This document shows, piece by piece, positions 46,664-57,861 of a DNA stretch of 64,000 nt. The notes below the pieces were generated by a model. That model did no database searches. It saw nothing but the letters and a program-made list of their open reading frames with translations, and had not been told where the DNA came from. The position numbers and the translations under genes are program-made. Position 1 is the first letter of the stretch. Each line of letters starts with the position of its first letter. This DNA comes from Hawksworthiomyces lignivorus. Its lineage: Eukaryota > Ascomycota > Sordariomycetes > Ophiostomatales > Ophiostomataceae. The stretch is from the NCBI GenBank assembly GCA_002917075.1, contig NTMA01000054.1:186001-250000 (forward strand), read 5' to 3'.

Positions 46664-49634
46664 ATGGCCTCAGCAACCGTCACCACATCTCTACAATCCC
46701 ACCGCGCCTCCTTTTCTGCGGCTGGCGGACCTCAGCCATTACAGACCCAAGCTCAAGCGCAGCAACTATCCGCCCCAATTCCCTCGCCAGCTACAACGTC
46801 CGTTCAGCTTGCAGCACACCCTGTAGTTTCGGCGCCATCAATCACCGCATCTCTGCTGCCTACTCTGTCATCGCAGCCCTTGCAGACCTCGCAAGCTTTG
46901 CAGCCATCACATATTCCTGGAGGTGCCTTCGATCGTGGAAACAACTCCCTCAGTGGTGTTGCACAAATGCCTTCTGCGTCACAGCAATCCCAAGCCTCGT
47001 TACAGCATTCGTTCGCGATGAACCCACACTCTTCCCAGCAGGCGGCCTCTCTCTCTGCTTCCGCCTACCATCCCTTTTCAGAATCCTCTCAATCAAAACA
47101 GGAAGACGAAGACGCGATGAGAATTTATTCGGTCAGCCCTTTCGCCTGCATTATTTGTTGTCCTCTCCCAATTGTTGCCTTCTACTAACACTCGACTCAG
47201 GCTGTATATTCTAGCACTCAAGTGTACGAAATGGAGGTCAACGGAATTGCTGTCATGCGCCGTCGTCAGGATTCGTGGCTTAACGCCACGCAAATATTGA
47301 AAGTAGCCGGTGTAGACAAAGGAAAGCGCACCAAGATTCTAGAGAAGGAGATACAGACAGGCGAACACGAAAAAATTCAAGGTGGCTATGGAAAGTATCA
47401 GGGCACATGGATCTGCTTTGAGCGAGGTGTTGAGGTCTGCCGGCAATATGGCGTCGAGGAAATTCTCAGGCCGCTTCTGACTTACGACATGGGCCAAGAC
47501 GGTGGCGTTGCAGGCCAAGGGAATTTCAACACTCCAACTAAAGAACAGGCTATGGCAGCCCAACGGAAACGCCTTTACAACGCTAGCAATGAGAATCGTG
47601 CTAACGGAGCATCCGGCACGTTCTTCAAAGGTATCTCGAATACGGCTTCCAATATGGTTGGCATCATCAGCAAAGCTCGATTCGATTCGCCGGGTCCTCG
47701 AAATCGCCCAGCGAATGGCCAAGCAGAGAGAAATGGCCTTACTCGTGCACCAAGCTTCACACGACAGCCGTCCTTGCAAGGTGACGAGCTACCCAATTCT
47801 CAACAGAGTTATGTATCAGATTTCACTCGTGAGAATGACTCGGTCGGCTATCTTTCTCAACCGCAAAGCACTCAGCAAGCCAATGTTGGCGACAGTGTGG
47901 AGCCTCCTCGCAAGCGTGCCAGGATGACTGCTGCGCCCGCCGAGAGCTTTTCATTTCCTGGCTCTGCAGACGCCTATGCCAATGCCAAAGGATTTCCTGG
48001 ATCTCCAACAGAGCCCAACGAGTCATTCATCTATAGCCAGGCTGGTCTTGACCTCCACTCTATGGTTGAGGGCCTCAGTCCTCTTCCTCCTTTGCCGTTT
48101 GAGGTTTCTCCTGACGCTGAGAACAAGCGCAACACCCTCATGTCTCTCTTTATGGATTCAAACTCTGCCGATCAGTCCCGCTACGATATCCTGCGACGCA
48201 TGACGCCTCTTGAGCTAGACATGCCTATTGATGCACAAAGCCACACGGCACTGCACTGGGCAGCTACACTATCGCGCATGCCCCTCCTGCGTGCATTAAT
48301 CACTAGCGGCGCAAGTCCGTTCCGCGTCAACGCCGTAGGCGAGACAGCCCTGATGCGTGCATGTCTCGTTACGAACTCTCACGAGCACAATTCTATGCCA
48401 GATCTGCTAGATGTGCTCGGAAGCACAATTGAAGCACGCGATGCCAAAGGCCGAACCGTGCTCCACCACATTGCCGTTACCAGCTCAGTAAAGGGCCGTA
48501 GTGCCGCAAGCCGGTACTACCTTCAGTGTCTCTTGGAATGGGTGGTTCGTCAGGGAAGCGCTCCAAGCAGCCAAGTCGTCCAGTCAGGCTTGAATGGCAG
48601 CACCTCTTCAGCACCCGCGAAACTCGGCCTAGCTCGATTTATGAGCGAAATTGTTAATGCACAAGATAAAGCAGGTGATACAGCGCTAAATATCGCCGCC
48701 AAGATTGGCAACCGTAGCATTATCTCTCAACTACTTGAAGTGTGTGCCGACCCCAATCTGCCGAATCGCCAGGGACTGAGACCGCTCGATTTTGGCGTAG
48801 GTGGCACTGCATCTAACGAAGGCGCCAATGGCGATTCATTGGATGGTGACCCAAGCGGAATTGTTAGCAGCAGCCAGAAGAGTCGTGAGAGCAGCGATGA
48901 AATCGTATCCTGTAAGTATTTTCTTCCCAGCTGGTTATATTCCCGCAGTTTTTCGTCATTTTGGTAAAACAACACTAATGCATATCGCAGCGATAACGCA
49001 TCTTCTTACAGAGACGGCGTCGGTATTCCATTCAGAAATGAAGGCGAAGCAGCAAGCTGTGGATGCTTTGCACAACTCGCTTCGGACGACTTCTGCACAG
49101 CTCGGTGAAGCACGACGGGCCTTAGAGGCGCTTGAAGAAAAGGCGAAGAGCCAGCAGCAGACACGCCAGAAGGTCCTGAATCTATCGCGCGCGCGAGATG
49201 AGGAGCAATACCGACTTTTAGAGCTAGAGCAGTCTCAGGGACGCAGTCGCAGCGACCTCGAAAGTGTATCAGGTTGGGAAGCGGAGCTGGAGAGCCTCGC
49301 TAACGCTGGTGATACTCCCTACGGCATTAGTGAGAGCGGAGCACCATCTGTGCCTCTGCCCACGCTGCCATCGGCATCCGTTCTGCGAGCGCGGATTAAT
49401 GCGCTGCGGCTACGCACTGCAGAGACACGAAGAGCAGAACAAGCACTCAAGAGCCGCAGCCGAGAAATTGAACTCAAATTTCGGCGTCTTGTGGCCCTAG
49501 CTACCAAGTGTTCAGACGGCGATGTAGACAGCCATCTAGACGGTTTGATGCGTGCGGTGGAGAGCGAGAAAAGTGATCTTGAGATTGGTCGGGTACGCCG
49601 TTTCCTGGGCGGCGTCGAAGGGTTGGTCCACTAA
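46664..49634 (+). CDS. MBP1: Mbp1-type APSES transcription factor with ankyrin repeats (MBF subunit)
   Basis: Predicted 940-residue DNA-binding subunit of the MBF/SBF G1/S cell-cycle regulator. Exons 46664-47131, 47201-48911 and 48991-49634; introns of 69 and 79 bp. Residues 1-156 are Ser/Gln/Ala-rich. The APSES (KilA-N) domain follows at about 157-260, with YEMEVNGIAVMRRRQDSWLNATQIL, QGGYGKYQGTW and the VCRQYGVEEILRPLL helix. Ankyrin repeats lie at about 497-690 (HTALHWAATLSRMPLLRALI, TALNIAAKIGNRSIISQLLE). A C-terminal coiled coil of about 80 residues should pair with a Swi6-like partner. An NLS-like PPRKRAR is present. The donor of intron 1 is GTCAGC, slightly unusual. The gene has three CRCGAAA boxes upstream. 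It is clearly Mbp1-like and not StuA/Phd1-type, which lack ankyrins. Confidence 0.93.
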
Positions 49635-50168
49635 GTGAAGTACATAAGGGTTACGCAGTTGCTCAGTTTCTGTTACGTTGTATTATATTGTTTCGCTATT
49701 TTTTTTATTCTTTTCCTTTCGATTCCCCTGTCTCTTCCTTTCTTACTAATGCCGGTTTCCTGTATTATAGTTGAGAGCATGTGGCGTGCCGTACTGTTCG
49801 ATAAGTTTGTCGTCCAATTTTGATCATGCGGTTCGTTGAACCTATGACAACAAGCTGGTCTGCAACAAGAATAGTGAAGCAGAGGGCAGGCGATATTTAC
49901 GCGGGTTTTCCCAATCCGTTTAAAAAGATTGCGTGAAGGCTCACACGAATGTGTTTGCACATATTTGTTTCTCGTGCGTATATGCAAAGGGTTGCATGAT
50001 TGCTAACTCAAGCCAAGTAATAAGAATATAAATTGAACCAAAACCTCATTCTTATTTCATGAATTCATGCTTTAGTCTAATGTTGACAGAAAGAATGCTG
50101 CTAGGAAGATAATAACGCCGTACGCCACATGTGCATGCTTCTTAAAGCCCGGCCCGTTTCACCCTTAC
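49635..50168. other. Intergenic region between convergent MBP1-type and PEP7 genes
   Basis: 534 bp shared by two 3' ends. AT-rich with T runs near 49701. Nothing else seen. Confidence 0.6.
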
Positions 50169-52397
50169 TTATGTCGTCTCGACAGCGTACAACGTTTCCC
50201 ACCGCTCTTCGACACCACTAACTTGCCGCTTCAGCCCTTCAATCTCCTTGTCCAGCTCTTCGACATTACGACTAAGAGCTCCAACTTCTTCAAACCGCTG
50301 TGATCCTCGAGCATTGTCCACCATCTGCTGTACAAGGAAGCGTTGCTCCTCCAGCACGACCAATTTTTCCCGCAATTCCTTCTCTTCAGTCTCAAGTGCT
50401 GACACAACTGTGCTAACTTCGCTACCAGCTACACTAGCAGAATCACCTCCCTCGCCGGTGATCTCACCATTACGCAGCGGTGACAGGTGCGAGCTACCGT
50501 TGTTCAGGGTTGCCAGTAATCTCCTGTGTGAACTGGGGTTGCCAGACTGCTGTGCTCGTAGCATTCTCGGTACATGCTTCAGAGGCACCATATTCGCATG
50601 CAAAAATGTCGACGCTGCTGTATACACGGCTTTTTGTAACCGCTTTTGTGTCGCACTATCTGTCTTGAGGTCACGTAACCGCACAGCAGCGAGGTTGTAT
50701 TTGGCAAAGCTGTCCATCAACCGCTTCCGGATTTTTGCAGCCTCTTGGATCTGGGCGTGAGTAGGTGGCAGTTTTTCCAATCCTGGTCCATCCGGTTGAA
50801 GCGACTGCAACGCACGTTGAAACATAGGCATCATCTGGCGAATACCCCACTCAAATTGCCTCAGGGTCTCGTATGCTCGCTGATCAGCTGGCTTGTGGGC
50901 AACTGCAGCTTCAAAGTCCCGCTTAGAAAAGATAGTGTTTTTGCAATCACGGCACATGCGGATGTCAATCTCTATCTGTCCGTGTCCGGGCGCATGCGTC
51001 TTCTCAGATGCTGCTGTCGCTAGTGAGCTTCCGGTCTTCGCACTTACATGATCCTTACGAGAGGCCACACTCAAGCCAACTTCGCTCGAGCATGCCGTCT
51101 GTGGATCAGCACAAACGACTCTCCCGCATATACGACAGTGGTGCCGGCGAAAAGTCCAAGAACCAAATTCTTGCTGGCAAAACGGGCATCGAATCACAGA
51201 GGAATCATCTTCCCATGCAACTACCGACTGTTCAACTGTCTTCCTTAGATTTTTTTGGCCCGACAGCGATGACACTGGGGCCAACAAGCTCGCCGCCCCT
51301 CCGCTTCCTCCACCGTTTGTTACTGCGACAAATTCGCTATGAGGATCTGTGAGTAGCTGTGTCAGCTTCGTGAGGCGCTTTTCTAACCTCGCAATATCTA
51401 GGTTCTGGCGTTCGATCCGCTTTACTCGAGCACCTAAAAAGACGTCTGTCAAATCGGCCTCCGCACCCTGGTGGTCGTTATAGCCCGCTCGCGACTTGAA
51501 GCATGTCTCGCATACCCGGGCCCAATAGCCACGCACAGGTTCATGGTCTGCGGATCTTGACAGTTTCATCTGATACATGGTGTGTACTTCACAAAACAAT
51601 TTGCCGCATTTCCGACAGTTGATGCTTCCATTCAATGGTCCCAATCCCTTTGCGCAAGTAGGATCAGTACAAATATCATGACCTGTCGCTCGTTGCCAGT
51701 GCTTCCGCGTGATCAGCTCATCTGGATCAACGGTTATCTCGGGGTTTGACCTCGGTGAGCTACCATAATTGGAGGAGGCTTGTGGAGTATGCAAAGGGGG
51801 GGACTCGTTCGACTCGAATACTTCCAGGCCGCGAAGTTTCTGATTGAGTATGGATAAAGGCTGGAATTTCTTGGCTTTGGTTACTTGCTTATCAAACCAA
51901 GTCTTCACTTCATCTTGCTGAATCTCTGGAAGCTCCTGGTGCACATCATCGAGGTGTCTAGCCGTGTTAGCAAAGCAGCCTCGATGCAAAGCGAATTGTG
52001 CAGAGTATATGCAACGCACCTATTTAGCTGTAGCAGCGTAACCTAAAATCTTCAATCAACATCGGTGCAACATGGAAATACAAATACAAAATAAAACAAC
52101 AGTACCCACCATTTCCTCTTCGCATATGGGACAGAATAGTTGACTGCCACTCTGCAAGGAGGGCGCTCCAAGACTGATGTTCGCAGCAAGATCCTGGCCA
52201 GAGTCGGGAAGCGGGCTGGGAGTTGATGGCGGTGATACGCCGGTAGCATTTTGAGAGCCTCGTGATGGTGTGCTAGCATCAGACGGAGAAAAAGGGCTAG
52301 AAGAGCGCACAGATCTCGAAGCCGCCCCGACATTTGGTGGAGCAAGACCCTTGCCGCTGCCCAAGATCCTACCTCCTCCCAGCTTCCGTCCAGACAT
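50169..52397 (-). CDS. PEP7: Pep7/Vac1-like FYVE protein for endosome-to-vacuole sorting
   Basis: Predicted 699-residue Rab5/PI3P effector that tethers Golgi-derived vesicles to endosomes. Three exons: 52110-52397, 52020-52042 (only 23 bp) and 50169-51957; introns of 67 and 62 bp. The micro-exon supplies VTLLQLN and completes an N-terminal C2H2 finger: Cys89, Cys92, His105, His110. A first FYVE-like zinc region follows at about 190-275 (CTDPTCAKG, CRKCGKLFCEVH), then a canonical FYVE domain with RRHHCRICGR at about 374-382. The central Val/Arg-rich helices and the C-terminal coiled coil (EEKELREKLVVLEEQ) match Vac1. Both zinc regions are retained and no key Cys or His is lost. It is divergent from MET8 with a 690-bp shared region. 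Confidence 0.92.
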
Positions 52398-53087
52398 GGG
52401 CAGGTATCGACGACGGCTCTCCGGCCGTCGGCGGCCCTTTAGTCTTACGCCTCGATTTAAGAACGGCGAGCAGGAAAGGAACTCGGAGATGGCCGGCGAA
52501 GGCGGGAGGATTGAGAGCGAGAAGATGCTGCAGGAAGGTCAAGACGGTGCGCCAACAACGACTAGGAGGACATCCCAATAGTCCAGATATTGAGATTACT
52601 CCGGGCGTTTGGTTTATCAATATTTAATCGCCTTGCACCAGAGGCCTGCCAATGCGGGGAGTTTGAAACGACAGAGGATGATGTCGGCCGTAGGCGGTGA
52701 TGTTGTTTGATGGGCGTTCGGGGCGACTTTCTGTAGACACTGTGCTCTCTATTCTATGATTATGTAATGTTTTCGAGGATCTGCTTATCTGAGGCGGCGC
52801 TAGAGCTCGAAAACAGGGCTTACTGTACATAATATACTGTAAGCATACGAACCCGCAGACTGAACCCGTATGAAGTACTCGGTACCATTTGCTAGCTCCA
52901 TACTATTCTGTATTGGAGCTCTTTCAGTGGAGCTCTTATCGTTATCCATATTCTCAGCCAGAAATAGAGAAATCGCGGAGACCTACAGTGCCTCAACTGA
53001 ATTCAGCTTCAAATGAATATGGCCATTTCCTAACCTTTACAATCGGCTGGGTTGCAAGCTCCAAAGTGCACAACAGAAACAGTAGGG
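52398..53087. other. Divergent promoter region, PEP7 and MET8 genes
   Basis: 690 bp. The first 200 bases can be read as open frames on both strands but without motif. No clear conserved site was found. Confidence 0.55.
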
Positions 53088-54096
53088 ATGACACCCAGAT
53101 TCCCTGAAGTTCAGGGAGGCGGCAGTCTGATCGTCGCCTGGCAGGTCCGGGGCAAGAAGGTTCTGGTTGTGGGCGGTGGAGAGGTAAATTCTCCGTGTTC
53201 CTTTTTCCTTTTGCCTTTGTTCTCGATTCTTCCCGATGACTTCGCAATTCGAAGTTTACTCCGTTCTCTTTACTTTATTTTTCAACTCTGACGAATTGCG
53301 CAAAACCACAGGTGGCCGCGGGTCGCATTCTCCACTGTCTCAATGCCGATGCCGTCGTGACTGTCGTGGCGCCTATCTCAGGTCTGAGCCCGGAAGTGGC
53401 CTACCGTGTCAGCCAAAAGCAAGTCTCACATATCGACCGGCTATTCCAGCCAGCTGATTTGGATGGTGTCGACATGGTGCTTACGGCCGTCGACGACCCT
53501 GAAGCCTCGACGCAGATATGGAAGCTGTGCAAACAAAAGCGCATTCCGGTGAACGTGGCTGATGTGCCACCAGAGTGTGACTTCTACTTTGGCAGTGTGC
53601 ATCGGGATGGACCGCTGCAGATCATGGTCAGCACCAATGGTAAGGGCCCACGGCTAGCCCATGCGATTCGCAAATATATTGCAAAGATGCTGCCCAGGCA
53701 AGCCGGCAAAGCTATTGACTCGGTGGGCGAATTACGCATAAAGCTCCGGCGTATGGCTCCAGGTTCAGAAGAAGGACCTAAGCGGATGGCCTGGTGCGTC
53801 GTATCCCTTCTTATAGCAATCTCGCTATACCAAGACATCCTTCCATTTTCTCTACTATTCTCTGTTCCTATTAACGAGTCAACGAGGCTGACAACAGCAG
53901 GATGACCAAGGTCAGCGATGCTTATTCGTTCGAAGAGCTCTGTGGCCTAACTGACGAAGATGTCGATAACCTATTACGCTTCTACTCTGCCGGGATGGTT
54001 CCGGCGCTAGACATTCTCCTCTCCATGAGAGGCGATCCGGACCTCAGCAAAATTGATGTATTCGACGGGTCTTTTGGCTTCAGCGTCGGCGCATGA
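53088..54096 (+). CDS. MET8: Met8-type siroheme synthase (precorrin-2 dehydrogenase/ferrochelatase)
   Basis: Predicted 257-residue bifunctional enzyme. It oxidises precorrin-2 to sirohydrochlorin with NAD+ and inserts Fe2+ to make siroheme, the cofactor of sulfite (and nitrite) reductase. Three exons: 53088-53183, 53312-53793 and 53901-54096; introns of 128 and 107 bp. The ATG at 53088 is the first in frame; upstream only TTG is available. The dinucleotide-binding loop VLVVGGGEVAAGR is split by intron 1. The segment NVADVPPECDFYFGS (residues about 113-127) fits the Met8 active-site region around the essential Asp, and STNGKGPRLA follows. Size is close to yeast Met8 (274). No methyltransferase domain is attached, so uroporphyrinogen methylation must come from another gene. 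Confidence 0.92.
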
Positions 54097-54528
54097 GATC
54101 AGGAACTAGCAGCCAAAGGTTGAAACCCCATTATAACAGTATAGATCGTATCGAACATTTGTGTTGCAGTTTGATTTTGAATGATGTAGCGTCTGGACAG
54201 GAGAACGATACCAGGCTCTTTCACGGTTGGTTGCCGGCTTAGACTGGAAATAAGAAAAGGTTACAATTTGATCATTTGTCTCTTCATTTGCAATACAAGT
54301 GCCTCCACGCATATACCATGCCATGCCATGCCAAATCTATTCAGATAAAGAATCAAAACTTGAACTCGGAATACCAAACTTCAGCTTACTCATATTTTCT
54401 TGCCATAATACTGAAGGACAGTGTGTTGTTTTATTCATACTGTATCACACGGTACCTTAGCTTTGACGCGTCGGCCACGACATACGTTGGACGCACTCTA
54501 TCTGTAAAACGACATCCGTCGTGACCAA
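54097..54528. other. Intergenic region, MET8 3' side and FTA1 promoter
   Basis: 432 bp between two same-strand genes. Contains an ACGCGT box at 54466-54471. No other feature. Confidence 0.6.
54466..54471. promoter_or_regulatory. MCB box (ACGCGT) upstream of the CENP-L gene
   Basis: ACGCGT, the known binding site of MBF, starts 63 bp and ends 58 bp upstream of the FTA1-like ATG. A 6-base palindrome is expected by chance about once in 4 kb, and other copies occur in this window (for example 58764-58769 and 61429-61434), so this is suggestive only. Confidence 0.4.
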
Positions 54529-55626
54529 ATGGCTCGGCTCCGGAGAGAAGCGCCTCTGTCCTCTCTGGATAAGAAACAGCAGCAAAATTCAGGAAGTGAA
54601 TACCAGACATTGATTCACGAAGCAGATCCTCAAATGCAGTACGATGTCTGCAACACTACATTTTCTATGTTCCATGCCTCTCCGCTATTTGTTGGTCCCG
54701 AAGGGCTCTCTGAAATCCGGCTACAAGTTCTTAGTCACCGGTTGCGAGAGACACTTGTTGGCGATGTTGTACGCGGCGTTGAAGTTGGAGTTGACAGCAG
54801 CACTGATGGGACAATAGGAAACACTGGTGCACTGGAGACAGTCACCATCAATTGGGTCACAGCAGATGCGCTACTGGAGACATCCAAAACGGCTCTCCAG
54901 GTAGCCCTGAAGTATGAGAATGCCTTGTGTTCAGTGCTACTTCTTCCTATGCTAGATATTGTATCAGGTATGGCTTCAGCCGTTCCGGAACATTTTCTGC
55001 ACCTACCACTTTTGTTCTTCAGAATGCCGACTCCGTTGAAAGCGGTCGTCATCGACTTCTTAGAAACAGCGTTTGACTGCAGAATAAAGCCCTTGCAACT
55101 GGGTAGCATGGACCTAATCCGCTGCTGGGAGGCGTGGGCCCGTGTAACAACACTACCGGCAATTGGTCCACTTGCCAAAGATGCAGTCATTACGGTAGGA
55201 TTCTGTCTTCCAAGTTCGAGACAAGTCCTCGGCAGGGTAGAGAATGAGGCAATGGTCGAGATCGCGGACATTACCACCAATCTTGATTCGCCCCACCTAA
55301 GGGCTCTTGATATTTTCATACCAGCATACGATCTTCCTCGCTTTCTCAAAGCTGGTCAGAAGTTCTGTTCAGGGGAACCTACTGCAGATAGCACTCCATT
55401 TACAGAAGCTTTATCGCGGTACATCAAACACCATCTAGCTCTGGACATGTCTAACCCAACCGTGAGTGTGGTACGCATTGCCTGCAGCGGATTCGTCCTC
55501 TCTCAAAGTCGCGTAAAGATATTCAGCATTTCGAAGACTGGAATGAGGGCGTTTACTTCTGAGCATAAGGCAGCAGTTCAGCGATTGCTAGGAGACTTGG
55601 CACTACGGGCCAATGGCTTGACCTAA
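54529..55626 (+). CDS. FTA1: Fta1/CENP-L-like inner-kinetochore subunit
   Basis: Predicted 365-residue single-exon protein. It reads as the fungal Fta1 (Sim4 complex) counterpart of CENP-L/Iml3, which pairs with CENP-N at centromeric chromatin. The pattern is MFHASPLFVG near residue 50, a basic RLQVLSHRLRETL helix, then LPLLFFRMPTPLKAVVIDFLETAFDCRI at about 163-190, a segment I associate with Fta1/CENP-L. These proteins are fast-evolving, so the match is by pattern and needs an HMM search. No transmembrane or catalytic motif. The ATG at 54529 follows CCAA. An MCB box lies just upstream, which would suit S-phase-timed expression. Confidence 0.68.
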   Translation: MARLRREAPLSSLDKKQQQNSGSEYQTLIHEADPQMQYDVCNTTFSMFHASPLFVGPEGLSEIRLQVLSHRLRETLVGDVVRGVEVGVDSSTDGTIGNTGALETVTINWVTADALLETSKTALQVALKYENALCSVLLLPMLDIVSGMASAVPEHFLHLPLLFFRMPTPLKAVVIDFLETAFDCRIKPLQLGSMDLIRCWEAWARVTTLPAIGPLAKDAVITVGFCLPSSRQVLGRVENEAMVEIADITTNLDSPHLRALDIFIPAYDLPRFLKAGQKFCSGEPTADSTPFTEALSRYIKHHLALDMSNPTVSVVRIACSGFVLSQSRVKIFSISKTGMRAFTSEHKAAVQRLLGDLALRANGLT

Positions 55627-56248
55627 GCTTAGTTTCAAATTGTCAAATATACATATTTTCAAACATCGACCAACGATAGCACCTGAACACCAGGAGGCAG
55701 CACTTTTCTCACAGAGACTTCGGAAATGCGGCTATTACACCGCAGTACACCGCCTTGGCGTGCCACTTCCACACTGGCGCTGGGATTCCACATGACAGGG
55801 GCCTTGTAGTGGTTTGATATTTATATATCCCAACAGATTCGCACGCTGCTACATCGCTCACTCTTCAGCGGGAACTGCGGCACAGATATACAGCCAGCGC
55901 TTGTCACCGGATTCGTGGATGTTCCAAACGCAATTCACTCACTTCTTAACTATGGGTAGATCACAAGCATACAGCGGATAGGTGATAGTAGTGGTTATTA
56001 AAGTCATTTTATTCACTCGCGATATATGCAAGTGTAATAAACTATACATCTGCTTTAAAGAAAAAAGGGGGGGGGGGGGCAGAGAGGGCTACTATCTGAT
56101 GGCAGTGAAAGAAAGAACAGAAAATAAAGAAGGTGCTCATGGCATTGTGCAAATAGTCATAACCGTACAAAAACAAGCCAGCTGTTCCATATATACTCCT
56201 ATGACCCCGGGACGTCAAGAAAGTACAGAAAATGATGTGATGGTAAAT
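55627..56248. other. Intergenic region between convergent FTA1 and chitinase genes
   Basis: 622 bp with both 3' ends. It contains a 13-base G run at 56067-56079. Nothing else found. Confidence 0.6.
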
Positions 56249-57861
56249 CTACTCGCACTGAGCCCACCACTGGCTCAGGGAAATACATTTGTATGGAGAT
56301 GCACACTGAGTCGAACCTGCGTAACCAATACCGCCACATTGGCCCCATTGTTTCACTAGACTGGTGACCGGTGACGACGATGGAGAGGCGGTCCTAGTGA
56401 CAAACGTAGTTGCTAGGTTTGCAGGCGATGTGACAACTATTATAGAAGTCACTGTTTTCGTCGTGGTAGAAGGGCCGGGGCAACGCCCACTAGGAATTGA
56501 TGCAGCAGAAGTAAGACGCACCGCCTCAGTTGTGGTTAGTGTTGTTACGCCTCTAACCGTAACTGTAGTGGTAGACGAGTGTGCAGTGGTGGTTGGCAAA
56601 TTATCATACGGGGTTGTAGATGTCTTTGCGGTTGTCGTTGTAGCCGCCGTCGGAGATGACCCAGAAGCCAGATCGACGGCGATCTGGCCGAGAAATCCAG
56701 TATTGGCATAAACCTGAGACATATCCCATATCATAACACCTCCGAAGCTAGAATACTGCTTCGCATATGAAATGATGGACGCCAGCGTGCTACCCGACTC
56801 ATATCCAGAGCCAGCTGCTGACTCACCTCCGGGAATACCCAAAAGAACGCGTACATTCGGGTTCTTGCTAACCGTCTTGGCCCAGTTATCCCATGTGTTG
56901 AAATCAAAGTTATTTTGTGTCGGAGCACCTGGTACAAAAGACTGCAGACCGCAGTAGTTGTTATAGAATTGAACCATGACGAAATCAAACGGTACAACGC
57001 CATTAAGCATATCGTTGTCGGCGACATCTGGATATGGGCATTGCGGTGCAGCCGACAAATAGTAAGCCTTATCACCAGCTGCAGTGGCAGCGTCCATCTT
57101 GGAACGAAGCTCGGAAGCAAAGGGGGCCATGTTTGATGTGCCAGATTCGAAGTCAAAATCAAAACCATCAACCACTGCATTACCAAATGGCCGATTGACA
57201 GTACTGCTGGACTGTACAGGACCGAACATAGCCCATATCCTATCAGCTGCCGCGATTGCAGCCGATTGAGAGCTGAAACCACCTTCAGTGTACGTAGAAC
57301 CTCCGATAGAGAGCAAAATAGTTTTGCCATATGTAGACTGGCATGTCTGGATATCGGCCCTAGTAATATGTGTTAGTAGCAACGGTGAGAGGGCATGTCA
57401 TGAAATGATACGACCACTTACTCTAATTGAGGGCAATCCAGCAAAGCTGTCCCTGGAAAGAGTGTACAGTTATCGCCCGCGTTTGCGAAGTTGACAGTTG
57501 GATTGTTGATAACATCCAGAAAGGCTAATGGGATAATCTTTCAAATGAATGTTAGTCTCTTGAGTTTAACAAAAACTTCGTCCGTCTTGGTTCCGACTAG
57601 ACCCATACATCAATGTCAGCATCTGTTTCGTAGTTAGCAGGTTATTTGTAATGCAAAGGGTAAGTCGCAAGCCTTACTTGAGCAGTAATATGAGAGACGC
57701 TCCTGTGAATTTGGCTGCCCCGTTGGCGCCTGGTGAGAGTTTTGCCCCCAGTAGATAGCAATATTTTTACCACTCGATGGGTTGAACCCAGCTGCAGTGA
57801 TAGTAATGTGGGATGATAATATTGCTGTTAGGACAGCCAGTCTTTTGTATTGAAACAACAT
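56249..57861 (-). CDS. Secreted GH18 class III chitinase with C-terminal CBM1
   Basis: Predicted 474-residue endochitinase that cuts beta-1,4-GlcNAc bonds of chitin. Four exons: 57678-57861, 57609-57622 (14 bp), 57422-57537 and 56249-57359; introns of 55, 71 and 62 bp, all phases fitting. A signal peptide covers about residues 1-24. The mature start [12 protein letters not shown] and the [15 protein letters not shown] segment are typical of plant-type class III chitinases. The catalytic motif DGFDFDFE lies at about 169-176, with Glu176 as proton donor. A Thr/Ser-rich, O-glycosylation-prone linker follows, and the last 35 residues form a fungal CBM1 ([16 protein letters not shown] ... WWAQCE) that binds crystalline polysaccharide. 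No GPI signal, so it should be released. It may act on its own wall or on other fungi or insects. Confidence 0.92.
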
